Assembly: GCF_004359525.2 (NCBI RefSeq)
Contig: NZ_SCWC02000002.1
Span: forward strand, 248,001 to 312,000
Direction of reading: 5' to 3'
Length of the DNA stretch: 64,000 nucleotides
Origin: Macrococcus equipercicus
GTDB lineage: Bacteria; Bacillota; Bacilli; Staphylococcales; Staphylococcaceae
Shown: one piece after another, positions 17,276 to 25,727 of the stretch
How the letters are laid out: every line of letters begins with the position of its first letter
How positions within the stretch are numbered: position 1 is the stretch's first letter
The notes under the pieces: model-generated
Database searches by the model: none
Seen by the model: only the letters and a program-made list of their open reading frames with translations
Told to the model about the DNA's origin: nothing
Position numbers and translations under genes: made by a program

Positions 17276-18754
17276 TTAAAATTCCCACCAGTGCAGGTTA
17301 TCCCGGCTGAGTAACAGCTGGCTTTTGACCGGTCCGTTTGAACCGGCCGGATAGTTCGGGAAAGGCGCTGGATTATCATTCCAGTACTGGTCGACTGTAT
17401 CGACATAAGCCCAGGTCGCCTTCAGTTCCTCCCAGTGCGTGAAGTTCGTTGAATCGCCTCGCAGACAGTCATAGATCAGTCCTTCATAGGCATCGACTGT
17501 GTTCATCTTATCCTGAGTCGTCAGGGCGTAGGACAGCTTCACCGGCTCTGTATCAATGCCTTCGATATACTTACGGGCATTCAGGTGAAGCTCTATGCCT
17601 TCGTTCGGCTGGATATTGATGACCAGTAGATTGGAATCCAGATGCTGGTCTTTCTTATAGTAAAGGTTCATCGGCACTTCTTTGAATTCAACAACGACGC
17701 GGATTTCCTTCTTCTTCATGCGTTTCCCGGTCCGGATATAAAATGGCACACCTGCCCAGCGGAAGTTGTCGATCATTACTTTGGCAGCGACGAATGTCGG
17801 CGTATTGGACATAGGGTCTACATGTTCTTCATCGCGGTATTTAGGCACTTCTTCTTCATTGACGATCCCTTTATCATACTGACCGCGGACGAAGTAGTTT
17901 CTCACTTCAGACGCACTCACGTGACGGATGGAGCGCAGCGCTTTGACTTTCTCGTTCCGTATATCTTCTGACTGAAGAGAAATAGGGGGCTCCATCGCAA
18001 GCAGTGATACAATCTGCAGCATGTGGTTCTGCACCATATCTTTCAGCGCGCCGGAATTGTCATAATATCCGCCGCGGTCTTCAACACCGAGCGTCTCAGA
18101 TGAAGTAATCTGGATGTTCGAGATGTATTTGTTGTTCCATAATGGTTCGAACATCGCGTTGCTGAAGCGGATGATCTCAATGTTCTGCACCATATCTTTC
18201 CCTAAGTAATGGTCAATACGGAAGATTTCTTCTTCCTTGAAAGATTTAGTGATCTGTTTATTCAGTGCTTCCGCTGTCTTCAAGTTAGTACCGAACGGTT
18301 TCTCGATGATCAATCGCTTGAAACCTTTCGTCTTAGTCAGTCCGCTTGATTTCAAAGCATCAGTTACAATGCCGAAAAACTCAGGTGCCATCGCCAGATA
18401 GAACAGCCGGTTACCTTCAAGCTTGAACTGCTGGTCGAGCTCATCAGACAAAGTCATGAGCGCTTTGTAACTGTTCAGGTCATTGACATCGTTGGGCTGA
18501 TAGAACACATGCGTCATAAACTCATCGATGCGATGCGTATCCTTCACGTGCTCACCGATGGAAGCCTTAATTTCTTCGCGGAACTTTTCGTTGGTCCAGT
18601 CACGTCGGCCGACGCCGATAATTGCGACATGTTCATTAAGATTATTCTGTTGAAATAGATGGAACAGCGATGGGAACAGCTTTCGATGGCTCAAGTCGCC
18701 GGTCGCTCCAAAAATTGTGATTAAACATGGTATATTTTGTTTTTCGATATCCAA
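17276..18754 (-). CDS. zwf: Glucose-6-phosphate 1-dehydrogenase
   Basis: This enzyme catalyses the first step of the oxidative pentose phosphate pathway, giving 6-phosphogluconolactone and NADPH. The nucleotide motif FGATGDLSHRKLFPSLF is near residue 15, and the substrate motif RIDHYLGKDMVQN is near 180. The 492 residues are full length. Translation starts at a TTG with GAGGT eight bases upstream. It is divergent from rnz. Confidence 0.97.
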   Translation of the reverse strand: MDIEKQNIPCLITIFGATGDLSHRKLFPSLFHLFQQNNLNEHVAIIGVGRRDWTNEKFREEIKASIGEHVKDTHRIDEFMTHVFYQPNDVNDLNSYKALMTLSDELDQQFKLEGNRLFYLAMAPEFFGIVTDALKSSGLTKTKGFKRLIIEKPFGTNLKTAEALNKQITKSFKEEEIFRIDHYLGKDMVQNIEIIRFSNAMFEPLWNNKYISNIQITSSETLGVEDRGGYYDNSGALKDMVQNHMLQIVSLLAMEPPISLQSEDIRNEKVKALRSIRHVSASEVRNYFVRGQYDKGIVNEEEVPKYRDEEHVDPMSNTPTFVAAKVMIDNFRWAGVPFYIRTGKRMKKKEIRVVVEFKEVPMNLYYKKDQHLDSNLLVINIQPNEGIELHLNARKYIEGIDTEPVKLSYALTTQDKMNTVDAYEGLIYDCLRGDSTNFTHWEELKATWAYVDTVDQYWNDNPAPFPNYPAGSNGPVKSQLLLSRDNLHWWEF

Positions 18755-18824
18755 CTGAGTAACCTCGATTCGTTAAAAGTCCTTTTTATTTTTTCATACA
18801 ATCTCTGAAAACACAAATAAAACA

Positions 18825-18833
18825 TGCTATAAT
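18825..18833 (+). promoter_or_regulatory. Extended -10 promoter of rnz
   Basis: TGCTATAAT gives an extended perfect -10, 29 bases before the rnz ATG. The -35 (CTGAAA) is poor. Confidence 0.6.
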
Positions 18834-18861
18834 GACTTGATTAATTAAGAAGGTGAAATGA

Positions 18862-19785
18862 ATGAAAATTACTTTTTTAGGCACAAGCGCGGGCCTGCCG
18901 ACTAAAGAGCGGAATACGCAGACGACAGTGCTGGATTTAAACCCGGTTTATAACGAATACTGGCTCATCGATGTCGGTGAGGCCGCTCAGCACCGTATAT
19001 TAAATACGAACATCAAGCTCGGCAAACTGACGACCATATTGATCACGCATCTTCACGGGGACCATATATTCGGTCTGCCGGGGCTGTTGACATCACGAAG
19101 TTTCCAGGGCGGTGAAGGGAAACCCCTGCAGGTCATCGGACCGAAGGGGATTAAGCAGTATATAGAAACGACGCTTGCTGTATCGGCCTCTCATCTGAAC
19201 TATCCGCTTGACATCATTGAACTGGAAGGTGACGAAAACCAGCTGCTGATTCATGACATCACAGTTTCGGTTCGCCTGCTGGAGCATGGCATCCCTTCAT
19301 ACGGCTACAGGCTGCAGTTTCCGGATAAGGAAGGAAGCCTGAAGCAGCAGTCGCTGCAGGAAGCAGGGATAGAACCGGGACCTATCTATAAAGCCTTTAA
19401 GACGCAGGACGTTGTCGACTATAACGGGGTGATATATACGACGGCTCACTTCAAGGAGCCGGCAGAACGCGGTAAAGTCATCACGTTCTTCGGGGATACG
19501 ATGCCTGCCGCAAGTGAAGCTCAGCTGGCTGACCAGGCGGATGTCATCGTTCATGAGTGCACTTATCTGGAAGGTGACCATGAACTGAGCCATAAATATT
19601 ACCACAGCCATATCGCAGATGTCATGCAGCTGGCAGTATCAAGCAGTGTCAAGATGACACTGCTCAATCATGTGAGCAACCGCTACACGAAGGAAGATAT
19701 TGAAGTGCTCATGCGCCGGCTGCAGGACGAGCATCCTGAATTCACTTTCCGGATAGCAGAAGACTATATGTGTTATGAACTGTAG
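18862..19785 (+). CDS. rnz: Ribonuclease Z
   Basis: This zinc-dependent endonuclease trims the 3' end of tRNA precursors. The metallo-beta-lactamase motif THLHGDH (H63, H65, D67, H68) is followed by FGLPG. Further metal-site residues sit in FFGDTMP and the late LLNHVSNRYT. The 307 residues match the family. AAGGTG precedes the ATG. Confidence 0.96.
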   Translation: MKITFLGTSAGLPTKERNTQTTVLDLNPVYNEYWLIDVGEAAQHRILNTNIKLGKLTTILITHLHGDHIFGLPGLLTSRSFQGGEGKPLQVIGPKGIKQYIETTLAVSASHLNYPLDIIELEGDENQLLIHDITVSVRLLEHGIPSYGYRLQFPDKEGSLKQQSLQEAGIEPGPIYKAFKTQDVVDYNGVIYTTAHFKEPAERGKVITFFGDTMPAASEAQLADQADVIVHECTYLEGDHELSHKYYHSHIADVMQLAVSSSVKMTLLNHVSNRYTKEDIEVLMRRLQDEHPEFTFRIAEDYMCYEL

Positions 19786-19796
19786 TTCATTACAAT

Positions 19797-19828
19797 AGAA
19801 GCCCTCAATCAATTGAGGGCTTCTATTT
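19797..19828. terminator. Terminator after rnz
   Basis: A perfect 13-base stem AGAAGCCCTCAAT / ATTGAGGGCTTCT with a two-base spacer is followed on the plus strand by ATTTATT. It faces the end of the proC remnant and may have served both genes. Confidence 0.8.
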
Positions 19829-20318
19829 ATTCGGATAATTCCTTGCTGCGTTTGAGCCCTTCCTGCAGGCAGTCACCTGCTGCATGTCTTCTGCCACTTC
19901 AAGCGCCGAATTCTCAGCCTTATGACGCTCAGCGAATGACTCAGAGAATGTAATGCCGGTCATGGAGTGCTGCAGCCGGTCATTGGTGTTCGGCATAAGT
20001 CGTGCGACAGGATTTGCAGTGTTAAGCATGGTTTTGATCTGATGGATCGATATGCCTGCCATAATAGAGGTGAAATGATTTTCGGGTCTGATTTTATCTT
20101 TAATACGCTGTGCGAGCGACTGAACATCGTAATACCTGGCCGCTAAAAACACTTGGTCAGCAGTTCCCATTATAGCCGCAGTTAATATTGAATTTCTCCT
20201 GACAGCCTTTCAGCATGGCTTCACTTAAACGGTTCGTCAAATATCGTGGCTGTGAAGGACGCTGCAGTCCATCAGTCTTTCACAGCCATATTACTGCACC
20301 GCAGAAGATTATTTTCAT
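19823..20318 (-). pseudogene. proC: proC remnant (pyrroline-5-carboxylate reductase), frameshifted and truncated
   Basis: On the minus strand a ProC-like start MKIIFCGA appears at 20318, and loss of one base would restore GAGNMA. About 20 codons later another frame reads RYLTNRLSEAMLKG, resembling the second strand of ProC (staphylococcal IYLTNKSNEQALKA from memory). After a stop, a third frame gives DQVFLAA, FTSIMAGISIHQIK, NPVARLMPNTNDRLQHSMTG and EDMQQVTA. The sequence then breaks off, so roughly the last 130 residues are missing. A GGCTGTGAA/TTCACAGCC inverted repeat lies in the damaged part (about 20249-20288). ProC makes proline from pyrroline-5-carboxylate; this copy cannot. In staphylococci an intact proC lies here beside rnz. 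Confidence 0.85.
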
Positions 20319-20406
20319 CTTTGACACCTGTGCTGTTTAATTAATATCAGTATTAGTGTACCATAACACTGTAAGTTGCTACTATGACACAAGGAGGGAT
20401 GAAGTC

Positions 20407-21174
20407 ATGCTTGGTAAAAAGTTTTTACTGACCGGTGGAACTGGCGGACTAGGGGAAGCGATACTTGAAGAACTGATTAGAAACGGGGCATTCGTCACGG
20501 TCATCGGCAGGAATGAAGAGAAGCTGGCTGGGTTGACGGCCAAATATCCGGCACAAGTGGACGTGTTCAAGGCGGATTTGAACGAACGGGAAGCGGTCGA
20601 CCGGCTCGGAGATTTTCTGCGCAGCGGGCAAACGGTTTATGACGGACTGATCAACAATGCGGGGTTCGGTTACTTCAAATCATTTATGGACCACACGCCT
20701 GAAGAGATTCATGATGTATTGAATGTCAATCTAACGCAGACGATACTGCTGACTCATCTGGTGATCCCTTATATAAGAGCAGAGGGATCGATCGTCAACA
20801 TCTCCTCACAGGCAGCGAGAGTGACGACGCCTTACAGCTCCATCTACGCTGCTTCCAAAGCAGGATTATCAGCATTCACCAATGCGCTGCGCATGGAAGA
20901 GCCGCTGCATGTGATGACCGTGCAGACAGGACCCATCGGCACTGCGTTTTTTACGCGTGCAGACAGCAGCGGGAAGTATGACGCGATGACGAAGCGGCTG
21001 CAGCTGGACCGCCATAAGCTCGCCCGCGAAATTGTCGACGGGATAGTGATAAAGAAAACAGAGATCAACCGCCCGCAGTGGATGCATTATGGATTGACGC
21101 TCTACAATTTGTTCCCACGCTTCATCGAGCGGAAACTTGAACGGCCGTTTCTGTCCAAGAGCAGGCTGGATTAA
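20407..21174 (+). CDS. SDR family oxidoreductase
   Basis: This is a classical short-chain dehydrogenase/reductase of unknown substrate. It shows the nucleotide motif TGGTGGLG at residues 9-16, NNAGFG near 84, SIVNISSQ near 135, and the catalytic YAASK. The ATG at 20407 (255 residues) has AAGGAGGG eight bases upstream. An ATG at 20399 is out of frame. The gene follows the proC remnant on the opposite strand and corresponds to the SDR gene found near rnz in staphylococci. Confidence 0.9.
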   Translation: MLGKKFLLTGGTGGLGEAILEELIRNGAFVTVIGRNEEKLAGLTAKYPAQVDVFKADLNEREAVDRLGDFLRSGQTVYDGLINNAGFGYFKSFMDHTPEEIHDVLNVNLTQTILLTHLVIPYIRAEGSIVNISSQAARVTTPYSSIYAASKAGLSAFTNALRMEEPLHVMTVQTGPIGTAFFTRADSSGKYDAMTKRLQLDRHKLAREIVDGIVIKKTEINRPQWMHYGLTLYNLFPRFIERKLERPFLSKSRLD

Positions 21175-21191
21175 TCTTAATGATAAAAGAA

Positions 21192-21220
21192 GTGATGCCC
21201 GGCCGAAAAATGGCCGGGCA
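21192..21220. terminator. Hairpin between the SDR and hydrolase genes
   Basis: The stem TGCCCGGCC / GGCCGGGCA with a seven-base loop lies between two convergent stops. The T-tracts on both sides are imperfect, so it is a probable shared terminator. Confidence 0.6.
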
Positions 21221-22153
21221 TTACTTCTGCTGTTCAGGCAGCAGATGATAGGATTCAAGAAACTCAGTGACTTTTTTGCGGTAAGTAACTGGATTGACGT
21301 TGTAGCTTGCGGCATGGCCGCCGTACTCCGGATACCACTTCATCTTCGGGCCTCTCTTCTTGTTGTACAAGTCCACTGAATGCGTATACGGGATGAACGT
21401 ATCGGGCTTCGAGTGGATGAATAGCACCGGCTGCTCAATGTTCTCGACAATCTTGATCGGTGACACGGCATATAATGAGAACTTGGAGCGCATGCGTAGG
21501 AAAATGTTGATGATATACAGCAGAAAGCCGGAGCCGATTTTAAGGCGCGCTCCGATAATGTGTGTCAGCACCCGCTCGAAAGAAGAGAAGGAGCAGTCAG
21601 AAATATAGAACTCAGCCTCACTGGCCAGCTCGCCGGCGTAGAGCAGCATCGTCGCGGCACCCATAGATTCTCCGTGAATACCGAATTCCACATCATAGCC
21701 GTAATGCTCTTTCAAATGGAGAATGACGGCTTCAAGGTCAAACTTCTCGTAGTAGCCGTAAGTCGAATAGACACCGCCGCTTGAGCCGTGTCTTCGATGG
21801 TCGAAGATGATCGCATTGAAGCCGAGCTCAAGAAATAAGTTCATGTATTTAATAGATGTAATTCGATTTTCAGTCACTCCGTGGCAGAAGATCATCCATT
21901 TTTTGTGGGGGTATTTCTTGATGACTTCCGCTTCGATGTTATAGCCGTTTTTCGATGAGATGGTCACCTGTTTCGGCTTCAGGGCATAGTAGGCTTTCTC
22001 GTCGAGCCGTTTCGCCTTGATCTCCCGGCGGCGGATGACTTCAACGTCCCGCAGCTTGAAGTTGAGAATATAGTTGCTTGCGAGTAGACCGGTTGTTACA
22101 AGTGCACCCGTTGTCGCCAGGGAAGTGACAAGCGCTGCCTGCTTCCAGTTCAT
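21221..22153 (-). CDS. Membrane-anchored alpha/beta hydrolase
   Basis: This alpha/beta hydrolase of unknown substrate has an N-terminal hydrophobic segment (residues about 5-30, VTSLATTGALVTTGLLA) that probably anchors it in the membrane. The nucleophile elbow is GIHGESMGAA near residue 160. The oxyanion region is MIFCHGVTENR near 90, and the late HSKPDTFIP and GGHAAS supply the acid and histidine. The ATG overlaps the stop of the upstream aldo/keto reductase gene (ATGA), so the two are translationally coupled. Confidence 0.85.
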   Translation of the reverse strand: MNWKQAALVTSLATTGALVTTGLLASNYILNFKLRDVEVIRRREIKAKRLDEKAYYALKPKQVTISSKNGYNIEAEVIKKYPHKKWMIFCHGVTENRITSIKYMNLFLELGFNAIIFDHRRHGSSGGVYSTYGYYEKFDLEAVILHLKEHYGYDVEFGIHGESMGAATMLLYAGELASEAEFYISDCSFSSFERVLTHIIGARLKIGSGFLLYIINIFLRMRSKFSLYAVSPIKIVENIEQPVLFIHSKPDTFIPYTHSVDLYNKKRGPKMKWYPEYGGHAASYNVNPVTYRKKVTEFLESYHLLPEQQK

Positions 22154-23049
22154 GATAAATGGTCCTTGTAGTCAAGGTCCTTGAAGTGATCGCGTGTTGT
22201 CGTCTTGGAATTGCTCACCTGCTCGTAATGAGCAAGGTTAGTCGTGAGCTGGTCCACACTGCTTGCACCGGAGACGATCGATGCGACCGGCTGATTGAGC
22301 AGGTAACGGATGGCGCTTTCAGTGAGCGGCGCATCTTGAGCGGCTTTTGTGAGCGTCTCTGTCAGTTCTTCACGACTGTAATCCATGACGCCGTCTTTGA
22401 ATTTTCTGTCGATGACTTCTGCATAGTTGTCAGTCAGCAGGCCTTTCATGACCGGGCCGCGTGCAAGTATTTTGACATCGTGGGCCGCAATGGCTTCCGT
22501 CAGCATTTCCGGACGGTTATCAATCATATTGAACTGCATCATCACAACATCGATGTCACTGTGGTTTAAATAATAGTCGATGACATTCGGCCGGATGGAA
22601 CTGATGCCATACGTTCTAATCAGGCCATCACGTTTCAATGTATTGAAGGCATCGATTGTTTCATCTTTATTATCTTCAATCATGCCGCCGTGCAGCATAT
22701 ATAAATCGAGATAGTCTGTGCCGAGCCTTCTCAGACTCTCTTTGACGCTTGACAATATATGTGCCCTTGATGGGTCCCACTTTACGTCATCATCCTCATA
22801 GTTGAACGCATTGCCGACTTTTGACGCGATGATGATATCACTGCGTTTGTTATGCTCCTTCAGAAACTTGCCGATCAGTTCTTCATTCTTCCCTTTATCG
22901 TATAAATCAGCTGTGTCAAAATAATTGATGCCCTGATCGATAGCTGTGTTCATAATCAGAGCGGCATCGTTATAGCGATGGGGTAAGTTCATACAGCCGA
23001 GCCCCATCTCTGATAGTTCCAGTCCGCCTCTTGTACGTCTATAATTCAC
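22150..23049 (-). CDS. Aldo/keto reductase
   Basis: This NADPH-dependent reductase of the AKR superfamily has an unknown substrate. The catalytic tetrad is visible: D in NYFDTADLYDKG (about 46), Y51, K in IIASKVG (about 77) and H in YMLHGG (about 118). The 299 residues are normal. It starts at GTG with GGAGGG upstream. It forms a two-gene operon with the overlapping hydrolase gene and is divergent from nudF. Confidence 0.92.
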   Translation of the reverse strand: MNYRRTRGGLELSEMGLGCMNLPHRYNDAALIMNTAIDQGINYFDTADLYDKGKNEELIGKFLKEHNKRSDIIIASKVGNAFNYEDDDVKWDPSRAHILSSVKESLRRLGTDYLDLYMLHGGMIEDNKDETIDAFNTLKRDGLIRTYGISSIRPNVIDYYLNHSDIDVVMMQFNMIDNRPEMLTEAIAAHDVKILARGPVMKGLLTDNYAEVIDRKFKDGVMDYSREELTETLTKAAQDAPLTESAIRYLLNQPVASIVSGASSVDQLTTNLAHYEQVSNSKTTTRDHFKDLDYKDHLS

Positions 23050-23112
23050 AAATGTTCCCTCCTAGTGGTATGATAATCATAGTTTAACACGTTGAGAAAT
23101 GAGGGCAAAATA

Positions 23113-23655
23113 ATGACATTTGAAGAACGTACATTGCAGAAAGAAGAGATTTACAGCGGCCGCATCATTACGGTGGAGAAACATGATGTAGAACTGCCGA
23201 ACGGTCATAGAACAACAAGAGAAATCGTCAAGCATCCGGGTGCCGTCGCTGTCCTTGCGGTCCATGAAGGTAAAGTGCTGCTCATTAAACAGTTCCGTCA
23301 AGCGATGGAGGAAGTGCTGATTGAAGTGCCGGCCGGCAAGGTCGAACAGGGAGAGACCCGTGATTACACAGCGCTGCGTGAACTGGAGGAGGAGACCGGC
23401 TATACGACGGATGATATCACACATCTCTATGATTTTTATGTCTCGCCGGGGTTTTGTGACGAATTGATTTCGCTGTATTACACGGACCAGCTCATTCCAT
23501 CCGACGAACTGACAGCAGACGATGATGAATTTGTCGAAAAAATGTGGGTGCCGGTGGATAAAGTGAAACAGCTGCTGCAGTCAAATCAAGTCAGAGATGC
23601 CAAGACGATGCTGGCACTCCAGTATTTACTGCTAAATTGTAATCATTCTAATTAA
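23113..23655 (+). CDS. nudF: ADP-ribose pyrophosphatase (Nudix)
   Basis: This enzyme hydrolyses ADP-ribose to AMP and ribose-5-phosphate. The Nudix box starts GKVEQGETRD and ends RELEEETGY (about residues 76-98). An HPGAVAVLAV segment precedes it, as in NudF. The ATG at 23113 (180 residues) is preferred to 23092 because ATGAGGG lies just upstream. nudF followed by fur and xerD matches Bacillus order, without spoIIM. Confidence 0.92.
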   Translation: MTFEERTLQKEEIYSGRIITVEKHDVELPNGHRTTREIVKHPGAVAVLAVHEGKVLLIKQFRQAMEEVLIEVPAGKVEQGETRDYTALRELEEETGYTTDDITHLYDFYVSPGFCDELISLYYTDQLIPSDELTADDDEFVEKMWVPVDKVKQLLQSNQVRDAKTMLALQYLLLNCNHSN

Positions 23656-23734
23656 ATGACCATTTGTAGTTGCAAAGTACGTGAATTACTGCTATTTTAT
23701 TAATATATTATCAGGGTGCTAGGGTAGGTGACAC

Positions 23735-24172
23735 ATGCAGGAACGAATTCAGAAAATTAAAGACCAGCTGCACGCAGCTTCCTATAAATTGACCCCCCAG
23801 AGAGAAGCGACTGTCATCGTCTTGCTTGAGAATGAAGCAGATCACCTCAGTGCTGAGGATGTCTATTTAAAGGTCAAAGAAAAGGCGCCGGAAATAGGAC
23901 TTGCGACGGTATACCGGACATTGGAACTTCTTGCTGAACTTAAAGTGGTCGATAAGATCAATTTCGGAGACGGTGTGGCAAGATTTGACTTAAGAAAAGA
24001 AGGGGCAGAGCATTTCCATCATCATCTTGTGTGCATGGAATGTGGTGCCGTCGATGAAATAGAGGAAGACCTTCTCGGAGAAGTAGAACTGAAAGTGGAA
24101 AGAGACTACAACTTTAAAATTATGGACCATCGTCTGACTTTCCACGGAATATGTCACCGGTGCCAGCGCTAA
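23735..24172 (+). CDS. fur: Ferric uptake regulator Fur
   Basis: This Fur-family metal-dependent repressor has an N-terminal winged helix (about 1-85, with LTPQREATVIVLLEN and IGLATVYRTLELLAEL). The metal-binding and dimerisation domain has HFHHHLVCMECG and a C-terminal CHRC. The 145 residues and the gene position before xerD match Fur rather than PerR or Zur, although metal specificity cannot be proven from sequence. A fur-box-like repeat occurs elsewhere in the window, upstream of hup. Confidence 0.9.
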   Translation: MQERIQKIKDQLHAASYKLTPQREATVIVLLENEADHLSAEDVYLKVKEKAPEIGLATVYRTLELLAELKVVDKINFGDGVARFDLRKEGAEHFHHHLVCMECGAVDEIEEDLLGEVELKVERDYNFKIMDHRLTFHGICHRCQR

Positions 24173-24199
24173 CCGCAGTCGTCAAGAATGCGGTTTTTT
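24171..24199 (+). terminator. Terminator after fur
   Basis: The stem AACCGCA / TGCGGTT with an 11-base loop is followed by TTTT. It begins in the fur stop codon. Confidence 0.7.
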
Positions 24200-24245
24200 C
24201 TATGATTATAAAAAGATTATGGTAAACTTAATGAGAGGTGAGAAG

Positions 24246-25133
24246 ATGCGTGATATAGTAGAAGAGTTTCTGCATTTCATTATGATTGAAAAAGGGCTGA
24301 GCGAGAATACGATTGCTGCCTACAGAAGAGATTTAACAGGTTATATCAACTTTCTTGAGCGAGAGAAAATCGGCCATCTGGATAACGTCGACCGCTTTAC
24401 CATTACATTGTATTTAGGTCAGCTGAAAGAAGAGAACAAGTCTCAGAAGACCATCGCAAGAAACACAGCATCCATCAGAGGATTTCACCAGTTTGCCCTC
24501 CGGGAGAAATACGCGGTGAAAGACCCGTCAGTCATGCTCGAACCGCCGAAAGTGGCGAAACATCTGCCGGACGTCCTGTCTATTGCCGAAGTCGATGTTT
24601 TTCTTGAAGCGCCTGACACATCCAAACTGTTCGGCAGAAGAGATCAGGCGATGCTTGAACTGTTATATGCGACGGGCATGCGGGTCAGCGAGCTGATCAA
24701 TCTTGATTTGGAGGATATTAATCTGATCATGGGCTATGTCCGGGTGTTCGGTAAAGGCAACAAGGAACGGATCATTCCGCTCGGCTCCAAATCGATGACC
24801 GTGCTCGCTGATTATATTAAGCATACGCGTCCGAAAATGCTCAAAAAAGAAGTCACCGACAGCCTGTTCCTCAATTTTCACGGCCGCCGGATGACACGCC
24901 AGGGCTTCTGGAAAATTATTAAGCAGCTGAAGGAAGAAGTAGGCATCAAGAAAAAACTGACGCCGCATACACTGCGGCATTCATTTGCGACCCATCTGCT
25001 TGAAAACGGGGCGGACCTGCGTGCGGTCCAGGAGATGCTGGGCCATGCGGACATCAGCACGACGCAGCTGTATACCCATATATCGAAGAAACAAATACGG
25101 GATGTCTATAAGAAGACACATCCAAGAGCATAA
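24246..25133 (+). CDS. xerD: Tyrosine recombinase XerD
   Basis: With XerC this recombinase resolves chromosome dimers at dif. The N-terminal SAM-like DNA-binding domain (about 1-85, IEKGLSENTIAAYRRDL) is followed by the catalytic domain. That domain has R in ATGMRVSEL (about 147), K in VFGKGNKER, the HTLRHSFATHLL box, GHADISTTQLYTH and its nucleophilic tyrosine. The ATG at 24246 (295 residues, the usual length) has AGAGGTGAG upstream. The ATGs at 24219 and 24231 are rejected. Confidence 0.96.
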   Translation: MRDIVEEFLHFIMIEKGLSENTIAAYRRDLTGYINFLEREKIGHLDNVDRFTITLYLGQLKEENKSQKTIARNTASIRGFHQFALREKYAVKDPSVMLEPPKVAKHLPDVLSIAEVDVFLEAPDTSKLFGRRDQAMLELLYATGMRVSELINLDLEDINLIMGYVRVFGKGNKERIIPLGSKSMTVLADYIKHTRPKMLKKEVTDSLFLNFHGRRMTRQGFWKIIKQLKEEVGIKKKLTPHTLRHSFATHLLENGADLRAVQEMLGHADISTTQLYTHISKKQIRDVYKKTHPRA

Positions 25134-25143
25134 GGAGGCTATT

Positions 25144-25239
25144 ATGAATCAGGAAAAGAATAAGTACATCACATTGATTGTTTTACTGGCCATTGCCCTT
25201 GGCTGGGGGATCTACTACTGGATGTTTATTGCCCATTAA
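25144..25239 (+). CDS. Small single-helix membrane peptide downstream of xerD
   Basis: This 31-residue open reading frame has a perfect AGGAGG seven bases upstream of its ATG and starts 10 bases after the xerD stop. It has a charged start (NQEKNKY) and one strongly hydrophobic segment (ITLIVLLAIALGWGIYYWMF). I do not recognise a family. In Bacillus a different small gene (yqzK) lies beside xerD. Its last 57 bases overlap the end of the convergent DUF309 gene. The ribosome site and the membrane-like composition argue for a real gene. Confidence 0.6.
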   Translation: MNQEKNKYITLIVLLAIALGWGIYYWMFIAH

Positions 25240-25698
25240 CTGACGTTCACGCTCAGCGATCACTGCACTGCGGTCTCTTGTCGCATGGAAATTAATCCAG
25301 GCGTCATCGGCCGGACGCTCGGAATCAAAGTCCGGATAGAGCGCTTTAAGCTGACGGAGACATGAAGCGGTCAGCGGCAGCTGCAGCGGCGTGTATGGGC
25401 CGGCTGTTCCAAGCCGTTTCTCCAGTATAGGAATAAGGGCTGGTTCAACACCGTATTCAGTCAGCAGCTGGGCATGCCGCCGGAAGCCGTCCACTGCTTT
25501 TCGCAGACAGCGTGCAGCGCCGGCCGTATTACCGCGCCGGTGATGATACTGACTGGTCGCAAGCATAATAAACGCGACTTCAATGTCTTCCTTGCTATAG
25601 GAGGGTCTGGCTTTCCAGACGTCCTCCAGCAGTTCATGGCATTCAAAGTAGTGACGTTCATGTAAAAACTGATAGTAGTAATTCAACATTATATTCAT
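25183..25698 (-). CDS. DUF309 family protein (YpuF-like)
   Basis: This 171-residue cytoplasmic protein has the DUF309 signature HYFECHELLEDVWK near residue 16 and later FIMLATSQYHHRRGN. The function is unknown. The family has a helical fold with conserved H, E and W. CAGGAG precedes the ATG. In Bacillus ypuF lies directly before scpA on the same strand; here it is inverted and divergent from scpA. Confidence 0.88.
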   Translation of the reverse strand: MNIMLNYYYQFLHERHYFECHELLEDVWKARPSYSKEDIEVAFIMLATSQYHHRRGNTAGAARCLRKAVDGFRRHAQLLTEYGVEPALIPILEKRLGTAGPYTPLQLPLTASCLRQLKALYPDFDSERPADDAWINFHATRDRSAVIAERERQLMGNKHPVVDPPAKGNGQ

Positions 25699-25727
25699 TA
25701 GAAAACTCCTGACTGTGAGGTGACGTT

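Noticed and set aside
19823-20170. 115-codon minus-strand frame considered as an intact small gene
   Set aside because: It is the middle of a broken proC; the other ProC segments lie in neighbouring frames and the start of the frame has no ribosome site.
20249-20288. Inverted repeat GGCTGTGAA/TTCACAGCC considered as a regulatory or mobile-element end
   Set aside because: It lies inside the damaged proC and no transposase or target duplication is seen; it may be part of the decay event.
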